Assembly: GCF_051014685.1 (NCBI RefSeq)
Contig: NC_135056.1
Coordinates: forward strand, 3,348,001 to 3,412,000
Source: Ptiloglossa arizonensis
Taxonomy: Eukaryota; Arthropoda; Insecta; Hymenoptera; Colletidae
Length of the DNA stretch: 64,000 bases
Direction of reading: 5' to 3'
Positions 11,086 through 22,178 of this stretch are shown here, piece by piece (within the stretch, counting starts at the first letter, position 1; the number at the start of each line of letters is the position of its first letter). A program made the translations under genes and the position numbers. The notes beneath the pieces were generated by a model. The model did no database searches. It worked only from the letters and a program-made list of their open reading frames with translations, and was not told the DNA's origin.

Positions 11086-11348
11086 GTACGTCCAGGAAGG
11101 AATTGAAGTAGATTATGAAGATGTCTGTGATGAAGTTGGTGTTGGATCCCCTCAAGGTTTAATTTCGCTGCTAGATCGTGGAAGTTCCCAAGGCGCCACA
11201 ATTTTGCGAACTAGCCAAAATGACCTTACTGGAAGTAGGCAAATAGAACGAAAAGGCCTTTTATGGCTGCTAGATGAGGAATCGGTATCTCCCGGAGGTA
11301 GTGATGAGACATTTCTGGATCGACTATTTTCTCATTATAGCGATCGAG
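11086..11348 (+). CDS. Mhcl: Myosin XVIII (Mhcl) exon c, relay region
   Basis: The exon begins Y-V-Q-E-G-I-E-V-D-Y after the split Arg codon, matching the class XVIII equivalent of the YK.EGI.W..ID segment that leads into the relay helix. GLISLLDRGS follows, equivalent to the GI..LLDEEC motif of other myosins. A Ser/Gln/Thr-rich insertion then precedes GLLWLLDEES, so the exon carries two LLD-like motifs, and ends in FLDRLFSHYSDR. It is entered in phase 2 at acceptor acttag|G and leaves in phase 1 at donor CGAG|gtactt. The frame is open throughout. An ATG at 11069 lies in the intron and is not a start. Confidence 0.93.
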
Positions 11349-11431
11349 GTACTTACATAATTTTAGTATATAGTTTTACATATGTTAGAAATAGAAACGT
11401 ACAATTATTTTCCCTGTCTCTTGTTTATTAG

Positions 11432-11594
11432 ATTATCAAATGCTCATAAGGAAAGCACCTGGTAACAATCAATTTATATTGCAACATTTATTGGGCACTA
11501 ATCCTGTACTCTACACAGCGACGGGTTGGCTTAAAGCTACGCGAGAAAATCCCGTTACTAAAACTGCTATTACAGTTCTTCAAGAAAGTACAAG
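11432..11594 (+). CDS. Mhcl: Myosin XVIII (Mhcl) exon d
   Basis: The exon encodes QFILQHLLGTNPVLYTATGW, then a Lys-Ala-x-x-Glu-Asn-Pro-Val segment. This corresponds to the F.I.H..G.V.Y...GWL.KN.D.L part of the motor's lower 50 kDa domain, with the GTNPVLY and KENPV-type wording of class XVIII. The split Asp codon (G|AT) from exon c fits phase 1, and the exit is phase 2 at donor ACAAG|gtacgt. The 83 bp intron before it ends in ttgtttattag. A downstream ATG at 11440 is internal, not a start. Confidence 0.93.
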
Positions 11595-11700
11595 GTACGT
11601 TAGATTCTGCATAAAAATAGTTCATAAATTATATTTTCTGCAATTCAAATATGGAAAATACAGTGTTTAAATCATTCCTAATGTTTTATTGTAACATTAG

Positions 11701-11875
11701 AGAAGATGTGAGGAAGCTGTTCATAAATGCTCGTGGAGCTGGAGTTTCTGGAACTTTATGTAGTTCAATGCCTGGTTTAGAGGGTTCCCAATCTTTAAGA
11801 CGAGCTTCGAGTATTCGACGAACATTTTCAACCGTGAGAAGAAAAAACGTTTGCTTGCAAGTCAAATTTACTGTA
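11701..11875 (+). CDS. Mhcl: Myosin XVIII (Mhcl) exon e, loop 2 region
   Basis: After the split Arg codon the exon reads EDVRKLF, then a Gly-rich part, then a Ser/Arg-rich stretch including SLRRASSIRRTFSTVRR, and ends VCLQVKFTV. In class XVIII myosins the same place holds an RRASS.R(R/K)TF motif within the actin-binding loop 2 region. The many basic and Ser residues are as expected for that loop. The acceptor is aacattag ending at 11700. The donor is CTGTA|gtaagt, leaving in phase 0. Overlapping ORFs on both strands are shadows. Confidence 0.92.
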
Positions 11876-12267
11876 GTAAGTTTATTATATATGTCTTTAA
11901 AAAATAAAACCAATCAAAAAATAACAATCAGTTAAGTCAACATATAATAACATCAAGTTAATCAGTTGGACTCAAGTCAGTCGAACAAGGCAAATCGTAT
12001 GGCAGTTCGTATGGCAAATCATTTTCTTGAGTTAATTTCTAATATGTATTGTGTTACAATCCACACGTTATAAGTTAGTATTCTAATTTGTTAGTGTATT
12101 TTTAAAGATAAAGTCTATCCGCAGCTTTTTGTTTTAATACATGATAGGAAAAGATTAATCAAAATGGTTTATTTATAGTGAAACTAAGACGTGTTTTCTA
12201 TTTTTCTCTCAGTTGATGTGATTTTTTGATGCAAAATGAAAATAAATATAAGATGTAATATTTGCAG

Positions 12268-12426
12268 GATGGGCTCGTTGAAACTTTGCGGAGAACGCGA
12301 GTCAAATTCATTCATTGTATACTGCCACAGCACAATTCCGGTTGTACTGACAAGAAGAATTTATTATCTGTGAAATCAAACCAAAGCGAAGACAACGTCA
12401 TTAATGTACCTCTTTTGCGATCACAG
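12268..12426 (+). CDS. Mhcl: Myosin XVIII (Mhcl) exon f
   Basis: This 53-codon, phase 0-0 exon starts DGLVETLRRT, followed by FIHCILPQHN, the class XVIII form of the conserved myosin F(V/I)RCI.PN motif that precedes the SH1 helix. A hydrophilic insert (Asp, Lys, Asn, Ser, Glu) follows, then VPLLRSQ, where other myosins have a hxxVxxQL(R/K)xxG segment. The acceptor is atttgcag ending at 12267 and the donor is CACAG|gtaata. Codon frame and motif order are continuous with exons e and g. Confidence 0.93.
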
Positions 12427-13760
12427 GTAATAGTTTTGTCTTAATATCACGAATATCATGTAGAATTATTAATAATGTTATGTTTAAAACGTTACTACTA
12501 TCCAATGATAACATAATCAAGGAGATAATTTAATTTATAAATCGATAATTTAGGCTTTTCTTATCATTGAAAAAAAAAAGTATTATATTTATGTTTTTAA
12601 AATTTAAACAGATTTTTGTGCATATTTTAAGTAATAGTGTAAATATTTTCAAGTATTAATAATTTTTCATTCGGGAGTTATGCACTATTAACTCGAGAAT
12701 ATTGGTTTATTCTTTTTTAGATATAGCAATTTCAACTTTAGAGACACAATTTTTACCCCGGATTCAAGACTCAAAACCATTTCCATTACTGTGGAAATTG
12801 TGTCACTGACATTCGTTTAAAAGTTTTTTTGAGAAAGCATATTTAAAATTTTGGATAATATTAACAGAATTTCTACAATTCATATTTTTAAACAGTAATG
12901 CATATAATGCACCTTCCTCTCACTCATTATTGTCATATTGCTGGATAATTTCGTTTCTAAAAGTTATATTGGTCTATATTAGTTTTTTTTTTAGCACATT
13001 ACACAGTCACCGCTTCAAAAATTTCACGCACCAACAACCTTTTTTTGTTTTTGCCCGATTTACATTTCCATTCTTGTCAAGATTTATATAACTGTATCCT
13101 GATTTAAATCTCTTCAACACATGGCCTCACTTACAATAAAGCTTCAAACATTTTTCTGTTACTATCTCCAATGTATGTATCAGGTCATCCCATAAATAAT
13201 GTCGTTTTTTGATGATGATTTTCATTGAAAGAAGTTAATACTTACGTTTCTTTTCAATCATCGTTGTATCGATTGTCGCTTTCTATGATTTTTTCCCATC
13301 TATCAATTAACTTTTTGACTCCGTCTTCGAAAAATTTCGGGAATTTTAAATTAAAAAAATTTATTCGAATGAAAAATATCGATCTAACTGTTTCAAACGC
13401 AAGTTGTAGACTGTCGAAAAAGCACTATTTAAGAGGTTTATAGGAAAAAGTTTCTATAAACACATCACCAGGATGCGACATTACTTATGAGATGATCCAA
13501 TAGAGACCACATTACTTATGAGATGACCTAATAGTACACGTAACATTTATACGGTAAAATAATTATAGTTTCGTTATTTTTACGAACGTTTATAAAATCC
13601 TGTTAGTAGCAAATTTAAAGACCCAAAAACCTATAAGAAAATGCAAAGAAAAAGAAATCGTTTTTTCCAAAGTGCCACACTACTTCCTTATTTATTCATA
13701 TTGATACTGTGAAGTTTAGTTTTTAGTTTAACGCATAAAAGTAATGTTATCTTTCTACAG
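12427..13760 (+). other. Myosin intron f, about 1.3 kb
   Basis: This phase-0 intron (donor gtaata, acceptor ttctacag) contains a mariner-derived element at 13180-13531. The rest is AT-rich with no other supported feature. Confidence 0.85.
13180..13531 (-). mobile_element. Mariner-derived element with C-terminal transposase scrap and doubled 3' terminus
   Basis: The left terminus TCAGGTCATCCCATAAATAA has TA before it (13178-13179). The right terminus ..CTTATGAGATGACCTAA is followed by TA at 13532-13533, and together they form inverted repeats of about 24 bp. On the - strand the interior encodes FPKFFEDGVKKLIDRWEKII and a short tail before a stop; the FFEDGIKKL..RWEKCIE-type ending is characteristic of some mariner-family transposases. 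A second right terminus (..CTTATGAGATGATCCAA, followed by TA at 13501-13502) lies 31 bp inside the first. The element lies antisense in the myosin intron and has lost its catalytic domain. Confidence 0.8.
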
Positions 13761-13976
13761 ATTCGTGGAAGTCAAATAATTGATGCTGTCCGACTGCATA
13801 AAGTCGGATTTCCTAAGCATATGGCCTTAGGTGAGTTCAGAAGACGATTCGGTTTATTATCAACTGACTTTAATCCACGACCTGGTAGTCCTATAGCCGA
13901 TGAACGACGTGCCGTGGAAGAGATGTTGCTCACCATTGATGTTGATCCAGCTACGTATCGAGTTGGCCAAAGTCAG
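13761..13976 (+). CDS. Mhcl: Myosin XVIII (Mhcl) exon g, converter region
   Basis: The 72-codon exon opens IRGSQIIDAVRLHKVGFPKH, the counterpart of the conserved G.LE.IRI.R.GYP.R motif. FRRRFGLLS follows (compare F..RY..L), then DERRAVEEML...DVDPATYRVGQSQ, the converter segment (compare ...Y.(I/V)G.TKVFFRAG). The acceptor is ttctacag and the donor is GTCAG|gtaagt, both phase 0. In other myosins the next residues are VFFRAG, then the lever arm; no exon with that sequence was found downstream. This is the last recognised exon of the gene in the window. Confidence 0.93.
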
Positions 13977-14670
13977 GTAAGTCGGATTTTGTTTTTTTAT
14001 TTCCTTTTCTTCGAAATTCAATTTCTTTCTAAGAGGACATGTAATTTTGTGTCATTGCTGTACGGCAAAGTTCGTACTGTTTGTTGATATTTAATAAATT
14101 TTTAAGATATACTTGAGATTTATAAATATAACAAGTATATTTTGTCACTTAAAAATTATACTGAATTAATAATAATAAAATAGATAGTATTAAAATGCTT
14201 TTATCAAATAAATTAATTGTTTTGAAACTAATTTGATGTAATATTAAAGATACAGGTGTTGTAAAACTGTATTATCTAAATTAACATCATACCATATTGT
14301 ATTATACTATAAGAGCAGTTATTTCATCGCTAATGCACATAATCCTTAAATATGGACGCAGACGTCTAGCAGACCTCCACAGTCATAACCACGAGGAATA
14401 TATTGTGTGTTATGTAAATTAAACGAAACTAAATACTCTATTTTATGGAATAAATATAGGGAAAAATGGTCTTCATTCGAAATTGAGAAAAAAGAAACAA
14501 ATTGGGAGTTTGGAAGACCATTGAATCCCTACATATGGGTTGAATAGCATTTTTTAACTATAATTTAAAAGATGCTTCAGTTGTACTTCAAAGGTGCTCA
14601 GTGTCTCTGAGTATGAGCACAAAAATTCTGGTATTAGTCGCTGGTCTCACAAGGGGAATGTCAGAAGTGA
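13977..14670. other. Start of very long myosin intron (or gene break), nothing recognised
   Basis: A strong donor (gtaagt) opens an intron that has no visible acceptor exon up to 64000. This first part is AT-rich and featureless. Confidence 0.5.
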
Positions 14671-14675
14671 CTTCA

Positions 14676-15175
14676 CCGATTTTAACGAAATTTGGTAAGC
14701 TTATAGATTTACATATATAACAATCGTAACTGGAATTATAGCCGCAAATGAATAACCAGTTATGAAAAAAATAAATGTAAATTTTGGAAACATTATTTAC
14801 ATATTTATTAACAAGTATTTAAATAGTACTACATTCTTACCAACAGTAACTGTGGCATAGTTACTCATACCACTACATCACAGTTAGACTCCGTGTCCAT
14901 TTGAGAGTAAAACTGTCACGACTTGATCTCAAGAATATTTCTCAGCAGTGAGAACTGTGTTTGAGAGTCTGACAATGACTCTCAAATACAGTTCTATTTC
15001 AAGCCAATGAAAACTATCTTTGAGAGATAAAACTATCTTTTATCCAAGTATATCTAAGTAATTTTTCCAAATTTGACATTTACTTTTTTCATAAATAATT
15101 GGCCACTCGTGACTATAATTCTAATTACGATTGTTGTATATTTAAACCTTAAAGTCTACCAAATTTTATTACACA
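14676..15175. mobile_element. Foldback/MITE-like element, arms of about 110 bp
   Basis: The left arm (about 14676-14790) is the inverted complement of the right arm (about 15062-15175). Both share AAATTTGGTA, ACAACAATCGTAA / ATAACAATCGTAA, GGAATTATAG / AGAATTATAG, TTATGAAAAAARTAAATGT and AAATTTTGGA-like words in inverse order. The interior (14791-15061) has several TTTGAGAG repeats and a near-perfect 18 bp hairpin at 14951-14995. No transposase coding was found. The target duplication was not resolved. Confidence 0.7.
14951..14995. repeat. Hairpin inside the foldback element
   Basis: AGAACTGTGTTTGAGAGT (14951-14968) pairs with ACTCTCAAATACAGTTCT (14978-14995), one mismatch in 18 bp, around a 9-base loop. 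Confidence 0.85.
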
Positions 15176-17257
15176 GAATCACATTACACAATCCCTCGAC
15201 TTGGATATTCTTTTACAGTTTGAATGAAACGATTTGAAAGGTGAGTTAACAACATATGGAGTTCTTTGTTACATATGTACTAGCATCAATATATTTTGTG
15301 GATGTTTCGAAGGTACATAGAAAGCCTGGTGCTATTTTGTCTTTGAAAATGTTATCACTATAACGTAAGAATTTGAAAGGTTTGTAGACAACTCGAATGT
15401 TGTACTATTGAAGAATGGAGTCTTGTTACTGGGTAACAAGGATCTAGCTGACGAATGATACATGGTCCTCGAACATTTGAATTGAACCGTGTATTTTATA
15501 AAATAATACAAATTCTTATAAATTCTTAATACACGTGTCACTGAGATTTGTTTTTGCACGACAACTCAATTGTGCTTGTGGGATAGGAAAAACTTTTGAA
15601 CACACCATTTTGCTCTTGAAAGAAGGCATATTTTCCATACAGTACATGGTTACTTTAGTATTACATATTCATGTATTTAATTACAAAAGTCGTGTATAAT
15701 ATAATAAATTGTATGTGACATAATAAAAGTAAATTTGTGACATAAACATGTGCGCGCGCGCGTATAACATAACGTCGAACACCGTTTTTAATTTTAACAC
15801 CGATGAATATATTTTATTGTTTTAATAAATGCAATTCACAAGTGTTCCTCATATATTTTCAATAGAATGTCTAGAAAATGTCTAGAGAACATGTCAAAGG
15901 AAAAATCCACAGTTTTAACAGACAATAAAAAAAATCGAGAATGAACATTGAATGATATATTATATAAGTGAACTTATATAATATATACTTTTGTTCAGCC
16001 GTGTACTTCTTTGCAATTGTTTAAAGTATTTTTTATTACGTTTTTTAAAAAAGTAATTTAATTTATACATTACGTGCAAAATTATTTTCCCTTGTTCACC
16101 AATCGTACAAAAATAAATTGGCTTATAACATGTGTAAAATATGTATTGCATTTCACACGAAATAGTGTTCAATGTGTGACACTGTTTACAGGTAATGCCT
16201 AGTCATTTGCTTTGTGGAGGATAGGTTTTATTAAATTAATTTATAAATGCCTTTTCGTGTTTCATGTAAATGCTGAGTAACCGCATATTTGATTTCTTAT
16301 ATTCCATTATCTATTAAAAAATAAGAAATATATCGTTCGAATAAAAGGTATTTGCATTTTGTCTTCCCAGTCTCGATTTATACACAAGGGTGATTCAGTA
16401 ACTTAGCAACGTAACATTTTGCTACTCGTACGATTTATAATTAGCAATTTAGTTTGTGAACCATGTGCAATAACATAACTTAAATTTCTACCACTTCTTT
16501 AATAAGGGAATTACTACTATGAAATTCAAAAACAAAACATCGTGTCTTCTTAGGACCATTGACTGAGTTTATTATCAGTCGTTTCACTATCACTATGATT
16601 ACACTATCTTCTGAACCACCCAATCCATCGTCATTGCAAAGTTACTTAAATGTTGAATAAATATAATTACATTTCTTTAACATGTTTCTGGATCAATTTT
16701 ACATAATCCGTGTTATTGAAAATTATTTTTAACAAGTATCAACGCGGTACGTCTACTATTAGGGTAATTAGAGTGTAAAACGTAATTTACAGTTTAAACT
16801 GCGCGTTTGACATTTCTTTTGTTCGATTAAATAGAAAATTATTTCAAAAATCAAGTGTTCTACCCCATTGAGTACCTATTTGTGTATTTTTTCAGAATTT
16901 TCGGTTACAAAACTATATTTTTAAAAATTCGAGAAAGTTTAAAAACAGTGATTTCATGCTTAAATTATTAAGTAACCACTTTTGTAGCGGTAGGACCGCC
17001 CAGAAAAAAAGTCCAAGATTTCTAGACAGAAAAAGATAATCACCAGTATATCTGCTTTAAATCATACTTCGTAAAACGTATCATAAACGAGCATAACAAA
17101 ACTCGGACAATGAACGTTTGATGCCTTTAACGTTTTTAATGGCATCAACTGTCGACAGATCAATGATCCAGTCCCCCACTTCGCAAACCTAGCGAAAATA
17201 AAAATACCGACCGACCGAAAAAACAGAGAATAGTATTGCAACGAGTATTTCCTGGAT
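15176..17257. other. AT-rich DNA, nothing recognised
   Basis: Contains a short GC dinucleotide run near 15751-15761. The - strand ORFs at 15332-15559 and 15960-16172 are short and unrecognised. Confidence 0.4.
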
Positions 17258-17380
17258 ATTTTTTACCTACTGATTCCATATTTTTCAATTTTGCAAATAA
17301 TTGTGATCGCGTGTAAAAACAATTTATAAACACGTGTAATTCACAAATTTAATATAATTAGTATAAAATATTGTATCTTT
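17258..17380 (+). repeat. Dispersed 123 bp repeat, copy 1
   Basis: Nearly identical, in the same orientation, to 18888-19010. Both run from ATTTTTTAC(C/G)TACTGATT through CACGTGTAATTCACAAATTT to ATATTGTA(T/C)CTTT, with about three differences seen by eye. Sequence outside the block does not match. The unit is non-coding. Confidence 0.85.
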
Positions 17381-18887
17381 GTGTAGACGCATTATATAAT
17401 TTTATACCATAACCGAAGTTTAATAAATCATATTAGTACAATCTGTTGATTACTAAGCCCCATCGTTACACTTTTATATTTTCATAATTATAATATCTTG
17501 TCATGATTATCGATGTGTAATTTTTTAAGAGTTTTCGAACGAGGAGTATATAACTGAAAAAATTAAATATGTTTTCCTACCTCTTCGTACGCAAAGAAGA
17601 GATATACTCATTTCATCAATATACTTTGTTGATTAAATAATTGTTATGTGCAATCTCAAATATTTTCACATGTACTAAATGAGCCAATTTAATTAATTTA
17701 TTACTTTGTTAACTGTGAACTCTTAATTAATTGCGTGTATAAGTAATTTTTCCAAGTAGATCATTGATCTAAGTAGACCATCATATGACATACAAACAAT
17801 GTCATATAATAGACTTTCGTCTACAGCGAGACTACAATTCTTAGAATCATTTGTAGATTCTGAATGCATGGTGGTGCATGGCAAGAACGTGTACGTTTCG
17901 TATGATTAAGAACGTCGGGAGTGGATGAAAGAAAAAGTAGAATAGAGAAAGGAAAATGTGCATAGTGTGGATGAAGCGTACTAGGAGTGTGATTATATGA
18001 TTTATCCTTTTTGAAGGAGAGTTGTGGAACGTGTCGGTTCCGGAGCAAATCTTAAGAAACATATTTGCAAAAATTCAACGTTAGACATGGTTTACAGCAC
18101 GATTGAAAATGATTGTTACTTTTGATACTTCGATTTAATTTTCTCTGCCATTTGAGTACCAATACTCAGATGATACCTGACGGTGGCAATTCAACGCACA
18201 TTATGTATTTTTAACTTTCCTACTGTCGTCTTTTTCTTGCCTCAATAGCAAACACTATGTCATACATCTCGTCACTCCACGTCAATCGATTTCACAGTAG
18301 TCTCTGTGACTGATTAATACAGAGTCAACTAGATTCGTTTTGTTGTATAATCCTATACGTGCCTTATGCACCAAAAGTTGGATAGCTAGCAATAAGATGA
18401 AGAAAAACCCAAGTCATCGTTTGTACAAAATACCACTAGATATATATTTGCCACTTCCGCACTTTCACTTTCAATGTTACACTACCGGAAACTCGTCAAT
18501 ACACTCATCAACCAAAAATATAATCAATAGGAAAACTAAACAATCATTTCCATCAAATCACAATCAACAATAAGAAATCAACCAAACTCGTTCATGATCG
18601 AACTTATCAAACAGACAGATCCATTAAGATCCTACTGTTACTTTCATATTCCAAATACATACGTGCAAATATAAATAAAGATTATATACATATTAAAATG
18701 ATAAAAAAATAATGACTATAAGCTGACTAAAAAATATAATTAGATATAATCCACAGTTCTAGACCATCTTCTTGTGAATGTTATAAATAGATAGAATAAA
18801 TATAGTAAAGTGTAACATTATGAAGTTATACATGTATTTATTAACACTTAAAAACGTTAATGTTTGTTAACACAGTTGAAAACACTT
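17381..18887. other. AT-rich DNA, nothing recognised
   Basis: Short overlapping - strand ORFs at 17821-18062 and a + strand ORF at 18340-18573 have no recognisable motif. No element ends are seen. Confidence 0.4.
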
Positions 18888-19010
18888 ATTTTTTACGTAC
18901 TGATTCCATATTTTTCAATTTTGCAAATAATTGTGATCACGTGTAAAAACAATTTATAAACACGTGTAATTCACAAATTTAATATAATTAGTATAAAATA
19001 TTGTACCTTT
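18888..19010 (+). repeat. Dispersed 123 bp repeat, copy 2
   Basis: Same-orientation counterpart of 17258-17380, about 1.63 kb downstream. See that entry for shared landmarks. Confidence 0.85.
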
Positions 19011-19172
19011 TCAATATTTTGGATAGATAAGTAACGAATATAAGCCGATTGGATCTAAAAAAAATCAAAAAGCTTTAACAAGATTATGCTTAACCCTGCA
19101 CTTTCAGTTCTTTACCCTGTGCACTTTAAAGAAGTAACCACTACTGAAGATGTGTAGATAAAATTAAGCACA

Positions 19173-19388
19173 ATGTATAATGATAAGAGTATTTTAAGAA
19201 TTTTTAATTTAATAAGGGTGTTATTAAAAATCGATTTTACTGAATTTGGTAAGATGGATGAATATGTTTTAGCGGCCAAATTTTTAAGTTTGTCACAAAA
19301 GCTTGCCGACATAGAAAACCCAGTACTAATCATGAAACTAATCGCGACATCTTTTCTGGCAATTTGGTACTTTGTAATGACCACGTAA
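19173..19388 (+). CDS. Unrecognised 71-residue ORF
   Basis: The ORF starts at ATG 19173 and encodes an ordinary-looking mixture including EYVLAAKFLSLSQKLADIE, then a hydrophobic end (LIATSFLAIWYFVM). It stands out mildly from neighbouring ORFs by having a balanced composition rather than Phe/Ile/Asn runs. No family is recognised, no splice sites were established, and an overlapping antisense ORF also exists. It could be part of a transposon relic or chance. Confidence 0.2.
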   Translation: MYNDKSILRIFNLIRVLLKIDFTEFGKMDEYVLAAKFLSLSQKLADIENPVLIMKLIATSFLAIWYFVMTT

Positions 19389-19869
19389 TTATTCTGTATT
19401 CGTGGTCTTTCTCTTTTTTGGTGTTCCTAAAATACATTGTGCCTGTGAAACATTTTGATCTCTTTTATTCAAAAACCCTCAACAACACTAAACGTGTTAG
19501 ATATATTAAATACAATGCAGTAATGTTTTGTTACATGATCGCTACTGAGGACTCAGAACTCAGGATAGCCTTATACTGACTATATACACTGCGTGCAATT
19601 CGATCATATTTGTATTTTGTCGACAGCGGCAGTCTGCAGCCAAAGAAAACGACAGCAAATGAGAAAAAGTGAGAAAAATGAAAATTTCTGAAAAAATGAA
19701 AATGAGTGAGATGTATTGTACATAGTGTTGTTATCTGTTGCATTCGTTTAAAATCAGAGGTCGAATGAAATTAATAATTTTTAAGTCTTTTTATAGCAAA
19801 TTAATCACTTTTTGCACATGCAATAAACTGTTAAAGATAGTGACAACTACATTTTTATTACCCCTCCCT

Positions 19870-20075
19870 GTCGTCCCAAAGTGCAAGCAGGTAGCGAGCG
19901 GTTAAGGGGGCGGTTCCTTACCGCTACTCCCACCAATGCGCTCACGCCCCCTTCTCGTGGCCTCCTTCTGCGATATGACTATCATTCGGCCGCGAAAGAA
20001 CAGCGTATTTCCATCCCCACTTCTGTCGTAATCTATTGTCGTTCCTATGATCGCAAGCAAGAATTATGGTTGTGA
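19870..20075. other. GC-richer scrap, possibly R1-derived
   Basis: The stretch includes GTGGCCTCCTTCTGCG, which also occurs almost unchanged in the third R1 relic (GCGGCCTCCTTCTGC near 55820). It may be R1 tail sequence separated from the 20715-20895 relic by AT-rich DNA. Confidence 0.35.
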
Positions 20076-20714
20076 AAAAATGAATAGAATTTAATATGCG
20101 TAATATTTATTAATATTTTGAAAATTATTTATAGCGAAACAAACTAATTTGTATTTAATAAAAGTAATATAATTCCGCTTATACTGGTTTCTATCTAGAT
20201 AAATTCTATATAATTACAATTTACAGAAAAACAAGTCATATTAAAATTAAAACAAGCATAACCTTTACATTTTCTTACATTACAAATTCTCCGAGGAGCT
20301 ATTGGCGTCTGAATCCGATGCAGCTAACTCTCCAGTTTCAGTATCGCCTCCTTGATTCAGCGTTAACTTTATTATAAAACAAGTTCGAATAATTGGTATA
20401 TATGACGCAAAAAGGGTGGCTGTTTGGTTTTAGTTGACGACGAGAAACGACTCAGAGTTACGTCCCAATGAATTAACTCTTTGAAAAATGTATAATATAA
20501 AAAAACATAAAAGTTATACTTGTTTTAATACTAACACGACTTGTTTTTTTTTTTTTTTGTACATTTTAATCACATAGAGTTTATCTTGGTAAAAATAAGT
20601 ACAAGCGAATTTATATTATTTTTAAGAAATATAAATTAGCCGAGTAGAACTGGCTATTTTAGTCGATTGGAACTAGAGTGGGGATGTCAACACTCTATGC
20701 CTTCTTTTCTCGGC

Positions 20715-20895
20715 TGAATAGTAATTCACAGGAGTCCTCCACTTTCTTTCATTGTTGAGCATAGCGCTCACCACACCTGGTAGCGAGAAGTCCCTCCCAA
20801 TTTCCCCCACCAGGACACCGCGCTCGCCCCGCCCATTCGGGACGCACCTCTAGAGTGCGCTGTGGCTTGTTCTGGTCGCCGGGACACTACTAACA
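20715..20895 (-). pseudogene. R1-clade relic, C-terminal fragment
   Basis: On the - strand this reads QRTLEVRPEWAG, then after a frameshift VLVGEIGRDFSLPGVV and AMLNNERKW. This is the R1 ORF2 ending QHTLEVCPAWA...DLSLP.VV.AML.SE..W that is also seen at 2950 and 55960. The Cys/His positions of the terminal zinc-knuckle-like segment are partly lost (Cys to Arg). It is a short dead fragment in the same orientation as the other two. Confidence 0.75.
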
Positions 20896-20920
20896 ACGCC
20901 TCCAAGCGTCGATTGGTCCA

Positions 20921-21061
20921 ATCGCTGTTGCTACTGCAACAGCATAGACAGTCGAGCTTGGTGCTTGAGGGTTGCTGCCTTTAATTCCGCGAAGAGCTCC
21001 CCTTCACTCACGTGTCTCGTAGTGATTATTATAGTAAATCGTCCGAGTTTGCGAGCAGATT
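20921..21061 (+). repeat. Dispersed GC-richer repeat (partner 2146-2278)
   Basis: Aligned in the same orientation with 2146-2278. It directly follows the R1 C-terminal relic on the + strand. Shared landmarks are given with the partner. Confidence 0.45.
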
Positions 21062-21911
21062 AGGCATTTACCTGTCTTATGCGTTTTCTGCCATATTCAC
21101 ATGATACAGGTTTACATAATAGCACATTTTGTTCTCTCATTATGGAAAATAATATCTGGTATTACGTACAAGGGGATAAAAAATTCGTTCATTGCGCAAT
21201 ACTCTTCGAGAGAAATTATGATAGGGCAAATTTTGATATGAAATGGACATGTGAACTTTTAAAATTGAACCGAGTGTGAACTGGCGGTTTTTGATAGTAA
21301 TTCTAATTTTGAGTTCATACTTTGCAAAAATTCAATTCAGTTTTTAAAATAATCTTTGATATAGCAAAATAAGAGTCACTAACAAAACAGATCACAATAA
21401 ATGTCACAATCAGTATTTTTTAAAAATACACATAAATAGTTATGTATATATAAATATTTTATAAATATTTTGATACTAATACCCCTCATTTGTTTCAATG
21501 CAATGATCTGCCTTCTAGAAAACTCCTTCTTTTCCTTGACTGGATATCAACCGTTGTACATACAAACGACGCTTTTTAATAATTATTATTAGTATCGATA
21601 ATATTTACATGAAACATATTTTCTATTAGGCGACTATGACTTTGTTTATTAGTCATATTTATATTATAATTTATGGTATACATATAATACAATATTATGG
21701 AGATAAAAATAAACATTTGTAATTAATCATATCCGTCTTTCCATTTTTTCTTAATGAACATTAGGCAAATATATATCATCCATCGTTCGTAAAGAGACCA
21801 TCGAATAAACAACATACTTTGCTAAGTAATTATAACAATTTTTAACATGATTCTGATTTGGTTACGAATTGATTTTATTTTAACAGTATTAGTCCTACTA
21901 ATTAGTGTTTT
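21062..21911. other. AT-rich DNA, nothing recognised
   Basis: A + strand ORF at 21079-21279 has no recognised motif. No repeat was identified. Confidence 0.4.
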
Positions 21912-22178
21912 TCATGATATTTTCGTTTTCTTTGTTTGTACGTACTCTATGTATTCATATAATCCTACATTATCGCCATGCTGTTCTTTCAAATGAGAAA
22001 GGAAATTCGGTGCAAAATTTAAATGTCCTTTCATCTGTATACACTCAGGCTTACATTTGTTACGTATAACCACTGCATTATTAATAGATAACTCTTCTGG
22101 GACAGTAGAAAAAATATACCATCTAATATAGCACTGTTCAAAAAAGAGGCAGTTTTTCAATTTCATTATATTGACCAT
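21912..22178 (-). pseudogene. BED-type zinc-finger-like fragment, probably transposon-derived
   Basis: The 88-residue - strand ORF contains C-K-P-E-C, then NFLSHLKEQHGDNVGLYEY. This resembles the CxxC ... NLxxHLxxxH arrangement of BED zinc fingers found in hAT-type transposases and related insect proteins. The spacing after CxxxC is compressed compared with the usual form (here three residues between the Cys), so the finger may be degraded. No DDE or dimerisation domain follows. The ATG at 22178 is arbitrary. It could also be an isolated exon of a domesticated protein. Confidence 0.35.
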
